Shown: positions 59,301 through 64,000 of the stretch, piece after piece
Layout: each line of letters opens with the position of its first letter
Numbering within the stretch: position 1 is the first letter of the stretch
Assembly: GCA_001599355.1 (NCBI GenBank)
Contig: BCGQ01000001.1
Coordinates: 1,491,135 to 1,555,134 of the forward strand
Direction of reading: 5' to 3'
DNA: 64,000 nt
From: Nakazawaea peltata
Taxonomy: Eukaryota > Ascomycota > Pichiomycetes > Alaninales > Pachysolenaceae
The notes under the pieces: generated by a model
Database searches by the model: none
Seen by the model: the letters and a program-made list of their open reading frames with translations, nothing else
What the model was told of the DNA's origin: nothing
Made by a program: the position numbers and the translations under genes

Positions 59301-61421
59301 ATGAATGAAATTGAGAGTAAAAAGGATGGTGAAGTGGTGTTAAGTCCAAGCGCTGAGTCTCGGGAAGCTGGTTCAAGTGAAAAATCACTGTCACCTTCAT
59401 TAGATGGTACTCAAAAGGGGGGCGACGAGCCACTGAAGAAACCAAGCGACGAATCGCCAAACGCCTCCAGCGGTAAGGATAAACCCACACCTTCTGACTC
59501 TCTGAGCAAGTCAAAAGACTCTGACGTTCCAGAGTCAGACCCCTGGAAATTGAAATATCATCAGCCAAAAAGACCAAGTGAAATCACCTTCGATGTTCGT
59601 CCTCAATTAGAAGGAATGGAATTTGTCGAGCTCATTTGGCAACAATCAGTACTGGCCATGCTTCATTCACAAGGGATATCAGCTAATAAACTTGCCATTG
59701 AGAAGTTGGTGAGCCTCGGATCCGAATATTTATTCCAATTGGTGAAGAATTTACATCAGTTAGTCGAGGTTCAACGTCGTAGAAAGCCACTGAAGAAAGA
59801 TGTCAAGTTATTAGTCCGTGAGGCTGGCTGGGATTTGACAGAATTGCATGACAAATGTGTTGAAGAGAAGCAAAGACAAAAGACCGACCCACAGTTCCGT
59901 TCACAACTCAAACGCATAACAGAAAATGCTAAGCAACTACTTGATTCTGAATCCAATCCTGACTTTGAACTCGATGAATCTGATCCAGCTCTGCCATTGT
60001 TTTATAATCAAAGATTTGAGATTTTGGATTTGTTTCCTACTAGACCTAAGGCCAAGTTTCCTCGAATGTTCCCCGAGTTACCTCCGGAATATACGTATAA
60101 GAAGACGGCTGTTTATAATAAGTTGGTTGAGGATCCTCGAACACTTCGTGATAGGTTAGCATTGGAGAGTCGACATGGAGAGAAGCTGCTTCAACATTTA
60201 CTTGAGGGGTATAAAGAGGAAGAGACCGAACAGGAGAAAGAAGTTGAACAGAAGGAAGAGACAGAACATGAGGAGGAGGTCGATAATACAGAGAAGACAG
60301 AAACAGAGAAGATAGAGACAGAACAAGAGAGCGAGAGAGAAGAGAAAGAAGAGACAGTGAAGACAGAGAATGAAGAGAAGACTGATACCGAAGTTACTAC
60401 GATGGTTGAGAGTAATGGAACAAACTTGCTTGATCAACTACCACCTGCCGCCACTCCAGACGCTACGGCTGGTTCTTCTGCTGGTGCTCCTGCTGAGGAG
60501 AACATAATTGTAGTCAATGAAGAGGCCAAGAATCCCAAATATTTCGATATCGAAGCTCACGCTAGACGTAGAGTACTGATACTTGAACTGAGAAGACTGA
60601 AAATCGATGCAGAAATTCAATTCAAGAGAGAACATCCAATTCTGCGTATATCTTATGAATTAGGTGCATATACCGATAAAGAGCCGTTGAAGATTGACGA
60701 TGACTCTGTGTCTGCATTGATTAGTTCGTATTTACTCGAAGAATATGACAACACAGTTAGTCTGGTGAAGAAACAGGCTCAGAAGAGAGCTATTAGATTG
60801 AAGGAAGAAGCCGAAAAGAGACGTAAATTGCTTGAAGAACAAGAAAGAGAAAGGAAAGAGAAAGGAATTCAGCAGACGTTTCAATTCGGAGAAGGAATGG
60901 AAGAAGATGAAGAGGATGAGATTGATAATTTCAATTTTGAGTTTGATGAGATGGAGGAAGAAGAAGCTGAGTCCAAAATTGATTCTGAAACTCCTATTGT
61001 GCTGGAGGGTGTTACCGACCCTGTAAACGTTGAGTCGGTAAGCCTGGAACCGGTAAATCTGGACTCAATTGACGTCAACTCAGCTAGCTTGGACCTAGAA
61101 AGTAATCAGCCAGAGGACTCGGACATGATTACTCTGAATCCTCAAGAAAGTACAACTAAAATCGAAGAAGAAAGTGAATCTGAGATTGATTTTGAATTTG
61201 AAGATGAAGTTGATAATGAGAGTGTAATGAAGAATGAAGAATTGAAACTAGACGATTTGACTGAACTGTCTGAGTTAAGTCAGCCAATAGCTGAACCAAC
61301 TGCTGAACCAACGGCTGAACCAACGACTCAAACAGTCCCTGTCCTGACAGACCCAACCCAACTGAATAATCCTGACGACGAAGAGGAATGGGATGACGAT
61401 ATGTTCGAAGACATCGACTAA
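59301..61421 (+). CDS. TAF8: TFIID subunit Taf8 (histone-fold protein)
   Basis: A 706-residue protein. A histone fold lies at about residues 106-185: WQQSV-CTG-AML, SANKLAIEKLVSLGSEYL and the closing helix; the CTG (codon 118) is an Ala position in Taf8-type folds (SVAAML). A Taf8_C-like segment follows near residue 250 with FPELPPEYTYKKT and a YNKL...LRDRL...GEKLL run. The rest is highly acidic, Glu-rich coiled coil and linker. Taf8 pairs with Taf10 in TFIID and helps nuclear import of that module. The protein is longer than baker's-yeast Taf8 (510) owing to the acidic regions. The alternative, a Spt7- or Taf3-like histone-fold protein, is less likely because of the PPEYTYKKT segment. Confidence 0.75.
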   Translation: MNEIESKKDGEVVLSPSAESREAGSSEKSLSPSLDGTQKGGDEPLKKPSDESPNASSGKDKPTPSDSLSKSKDSDVPESDPWKLKYHQPKRPSEITFDVRPQLEGMEFVELIWQQSVLAMLHSQGISANKLAIEKLVSLGSEYLFQLVKNLHQLVEVQRRRKPLKKDVKLLVREAGWDLTELHDKCVEEKQRQKTDPQFRSQLKRITENAKQLLDSESNPDFELDESDPALPLFYNQRFEILDLFPTRPKAKFPRMFPELPPEYTYKKTAVYNKLVEDPRTLRDRLALESRHGEKLLQHLLEGYKEEETEQEKEVEQKEETEHEEEVDNTEKTETEKIETEQESEREEKEETVKTENEEKTDTEVTTMVESNGTNLLDQLPPAATPDATAGSSAGAPAEENIIVVNEEAKNPKYFDIEAHARRRVLILELRRLKIDAEIQFKREHPILRISYELGAYTDKEPLKIDDDSVSALISSYLLEEYDNTVSLVKKQAQKRAIRLKEEAEKRRKLLEEQERERKEKGIQQTFQFGEGMEEDEEDEIDNFNFEFDEMEEEEAESKIDSETPIVLEGVTDPVNVESVSLEPVNLDSIDVNSASLDLESNQPEDSDMITLNPQESTTKIEEESESEIDFEFEDEVDNESVMKNEELKLDDLTELSELSQPIAEPTAEPTAEPTTQTVPVLTDPTQLNNPDDEEEWDDDMFEDID

Positions 61422-61867
61422 CAACCTAGACCTGTACATCCACACCATCTGTATATTAATACATGTAAATTACCATAACCCATTAGACGTATACCTAAAT
61501 AGGAAGTCCATCCAAATAGGAAATCAATCCACACACTCCACACTTTCCCTATAAAGTACCTTCCCCTTCCAGTAATAAGCAATTAACTGCCCATCCGTTT
61601 AACGAAAAACTAAAAGACAAAGGCAATAGTAAAGAGTCAAGTTAAGGGCTGTTGAAACTATTGAGATAAAGCACAAGAATCAGCATTGAACCTGGCTGAA
61701 TTGTTAGCGCGGTAATATAAATTGTGCATAAAATCGAGAATTGCGAAACTGAAAAGTATAAAAATCACTTTAAAACTTAGCTGAACATAGACAAGAGACA
61801 GGACATACAAAACAAAGAGTACAAAACAAAAAGTACAAACAGTACACAACGAGTAAGAGCCTATAAG
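61422..61867. promoter_or_regulatory. Upstream region of FCP1
   Basis: 446 bp. Contains a duplicated CCAAATAGGAA-like stretch (near 61495-61520) and ACAAAACAAAGAGTAC/ACAAAACAAAAAGTAC direct repeats at about 61807-61838. No gene and no GTCGTGCAC element seen. Confidence 0.5.
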
Positions 61868-64000
61868 ATGTCAGATACACCCACAGAGATCAAATTGGCT
61901 AACTCTATACCCTTCCCAGTCACTGTGGTGGGAGTGCTAGTCAAGCCGGGGGATCACGTGACCAAACACACTCCGATATTGCACTACAAATACTGGGAAT
62001 ATCGCGATGACCCTGAACAATTGAAACAGAAAGAAGATAATCCGGAGCAATTCCGTGATAAAGACGTGGGTAAAATCCGAATGGAATTTGCTGGAAGCTA
62101 TGAAATACCAATGGAGGGGGAAGTCAAGTCGGTACTTGTTTCGGTGGGGGATGAAATCGTCCATTCTGACCAGGTAGTTCTGACCGTATTAGAGCCTTGT
62201 TCTCATCCAATTCAGTATAGTGGACTTTGTGCAGTATGTGGTAAAGATTTGGAGGAAGTTGATTATTCAGAATATAAGCCGGAGGAGAGGAACTCTGTGG
62301 CTGTCAGTTATGGATCCTCTAGTATAAAGATGAGTCTTAACGAGGCTGAAAGAATTGAACAGGATCTGTTGAAAAGACTTGTCAAAGAAAAGAAATTGAT
62401 TTTAGTAGTGGATTTGGATCAAACCGTAATCCATGCTACTGTAGATCCGACTGTAGCTGAATGGCAAGCTGACCCTTCCAACCCAAATTACTTCGCTGTT
62501 AAAGATGTACAGAAATTCAGTTTGGAAGAAGTGCCCTTTGTAGCTCCAGGTTATACAGGACCAAGACCACAGCCAACTGTATGTTGGTATTATGTAAAAT
62601 TAAGACCGGGATTACTGGAATTTTTAGAAAAGACCTCGGAAAAGTTCGAAATGCATATCTATACAATGGCCACTAGGGCCTATGCTAAAGCTATTGCTAA
62701 GATAATCGACCCTGATGGTCGTTATTTTGGTGATCGTATTCTCAGCAGAGATGAAAGTGGGTCGTTGACTCAAAAATCCTTGAAAAGATTGTTCCCAGTC
62801 GACCAATCGATGGTTGTAGTGATTGACGACCGTGGAGATGTTTGGAATTGGAGTCCAAACTTGATTAAAGTAGTTCCTTATGATTTCTTCGTAGGTATTG
62901 GGGATATTAATAGTTCATTTTTACCTAGACAGCATGCACTTTTGGGTCCTTCCAAGAAGAGAAAGTCCATAGCTGATTTAGAGGAGAAGATTAATGCTGA
63001 AAAAGATGAGAAGGAATTTGGTCATAGGGAAGATGAAGAAGAAGCAGATGAGAGTGGTGTCAATGACGATTCTGATACTACTATGATCAAAGATGATGAA
63101 GCAGATGGAGTAGAATCAGATTCGGAATCTAATGCCGATTCTACTTCGCTTTCTATTTCTCCAGTGGAAAGAATCCTCGCTTTAGGTGGAGGAGAGGACA
63201 ATACTGGACTTCTGGCTGTTCAATCTTCTGAAAGAAATGCTTCTTTGGAACAACAGCAACATGAGAGACCATTGGCAAAGTTACAACATGATCTTGAACA
63301 AATTGTAGAAAGAGAATCCAAGAATAATACTCCTAAATCTAAAGAATTACAATCCGATTCCGATTCTGGGTCAGGACCTGGAACTGGGGCTGAGTCCGGA
63401 TCCGGTTCAGACTCAGGTTCAGACTCAGACTCTCCTACTCTCAATGAAGAAGATTTGGAAAGTCGTAACTTATTGTTCGACGACGATACAGAACTTCAGA
63501 CACTTGGAATGGCATTAATTAGAATCCACAACGAGTTCTATTATGAATTTGACGACAAACTGAAGTCCAACTCCACCCCAGATGTCAAGGATATCATGAA
63601 CCAAATGAAACAGTATGTTTTCAGTGACTGTACGTTCTTGTTCTCCGGGATATTACCGTTGGGATCTCGATTAGATAGTGCCGATATTGTGATTTGGGCT
63701 AGATCTTTTGGTGCTAAAGTTGTAGCCAACTTCAACAAGTCTGTAACACATGTAATCTGCCGGTCTCTGGGGACTTTTAAAGTGAAATTGGCCAAGACAA
63801 TCAACCCAAATGTAAAACTTGTACACCCCGATTGGATATTCAAATGTATAGCTTTATGGGAGCAAGTTCCAGATGATGAATTTGCCTTACATTTAGAGCC
63901 ATCAGACTTGCTTTCGCAGCAACAAGTTGATGATTACTTAAAAGTGCATAGTATTGAGGATCCAAAGAGTCTGGAATTACGGGAAAGTGAAGATCTGGAT
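61868..64000 (+). CDS. FCP1: RNA polymerase II CTD phosphatase Fcp1 (3' end outside the window)
   Basis: The first 711 codons are present and the frame is still open at the window edge. It begins MSDTPTEIKLANSIPFPV, with a biotinyl-lipoyl-like N-terminal part (MEGEVKSVLV, about 80), a CxxC pair (CSHPIQYSGLCAVCGKD), then the FCPH phosphatase domain with the catalytic DxDQT signature in LVVDLDQTVIH (about 178), MHIYTMATRAYA and VVVIDDRGDVW. A long acidic, Ser-rich linker leads to a BRCT domain near residues 580-665 (YVFSDCTFLFSG through HPDWIFKCI). Fcp1 dephosphorylates the polymerase II C-terminal domain so the enzyme can be recycled. The C-terminal TFIIF-binding acidic tail is expected beyond the edge. 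Confidence 0.95.
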   Translation, partial: MSDTPTEIKLANSIPFPVTVVGVLVKPGDHVTKHTPILHYKYWEYRDDPEQLKQKEDNPEQFRDKDVGKIRMEFAGSYEIPMEGEVKSVLVSVGDEIVHSDQVVLTVLEPCSHPIQYSGLCAVCGKDLEEVDYSEYKPEERNSVAVSYGSSSIKMSLNEAERIEQDLLKRLVKEKKLILVVDLDQTVIHATVDPTVAEWQADPSNPNYFAVKDVQKFSLEEVPFVAPGYTGPRPQPTVCWYYVKLRPGLLEFLEKTSEKFEMHIYTMATRAYAKAIAKIIDPDGRYFGDRILSRDESGSLTQKSLKRLFPVDQSMVVVIDDRGDVWNWSPNLIKVVPYDFFVGIGDINSSFLPRQHALLGPSKKRKSIADLEEKINAEKDEKEFGHREDEEEADESGVNDDSDTTMIKDDEADGVESDSESNADSTSLSISPVERILALGGGEDNTGLLAVQSSERNASLEQQQHERPLAKLQHDLEQIVERESKNNTPKSKELQSDSDSGSGPGTGAESGSGSDSGSDSDSPTLNEEDLESRNLLFDDDTELQTLGMALIRIHNEFYYEFDDKLKSNSTPDVKDIMNQMKQYVFSDCTFLFSGILPLGSRLDSADIVIWARSFGAKVVANFNKSVTHVICRSLGTFKVKLAKTINPNVKLVHPDWIFKCIALWEQVPDDEFALHLEPSDLLSQQQVDDYLKVHSIEDPKSLELRESEDLD

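Overview
This window is nuclear DNA of a budding yeast (Saccharomycotina). It is gene-dense: almost every gene is a single uninterrupted reading frame, the one intron found has perfect yeast splice signals (GTAAGT, TACTAAC, TAG), and the gene set is typically yeast. The decisive clue to lineage is the genetic code. CTG codons fall exactly where protein families require alanine: the DEAH box of Prp43 is written D-E-CTG-H, the alanine-rich AAAS loop of Coq8 is CTG-GCT-CTG-TCG, and the GKTLLA motif of the Rpt6 ATPase ends in CTG. So CTG is read as Ala here, placing the organism in the CUG-Ala yeasts (Pachysolen, Peterozyma, Nakazawaea; order Alaninales). I cannot name the species. Any standard-code translation of this window has Leu wrongly placed at every CTG.

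Layout, left to right: KNS1 (LAMMER kinase, +) converges on an eIF4G gene (-); RPT6 (-) is divergent from a small secreted or ER cysteine-rich membrane protein (+); a Ufd1-domain zinc-finger protein (-) is divergent from ZAP1 (+); a LYC1-like acetyltransferase (+) follows a diverged tandem array. A 2.6 kb gene-free interval then leads to two tandem SNG1/DUF3533 paralogues (-), RAD55 (-, with both Walker motifs degenerate) and an unidentified Gln/His-rich protein (-) with 2.7 kb of gene-free DNA upstream. OM14 (-, with the intron) is divergent from RPS2 (+). NAB2, BRE4 and PRP43 follow on the minus strand; PRP43 shares a divergent promoter with COQ8 (+). The rest is on the plus strand: MRN1, a Bul1/Spo23-type arrestin-like protein, OCT1, DSK2, a Gcr1/Hot1/Msn1-type factor, TAF8 and FCP1, which runs off the right edge.

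The genes are mostly unrelated housekeeping and regulatory functions: proteasome and ubiquitin handling (RPT6, DSK2, Ufd1-like), transcription and RNA (TAF8, FCP1, NAB2, PRP43, MRN1), translation (eIF4G, RPS2) and mitochondria (COQ8, OCT1, OM14). There is no sign of a metabolic cluster. No rRNA, tRNA, LTR element or DNA transposon was recognised.

Three noncoding themes stand out. A motif GTCGTGCA(C), often followed by CCCAA, sits about 100-200 bp upstream of many starts and looks like a general regulatory factor site. Short tandem repeats (9-14 bp units) recur just after stop codons. Three gene-free intervals of about 2.6-2.7 kb carry inverted and direct repeats without recognisable genes.
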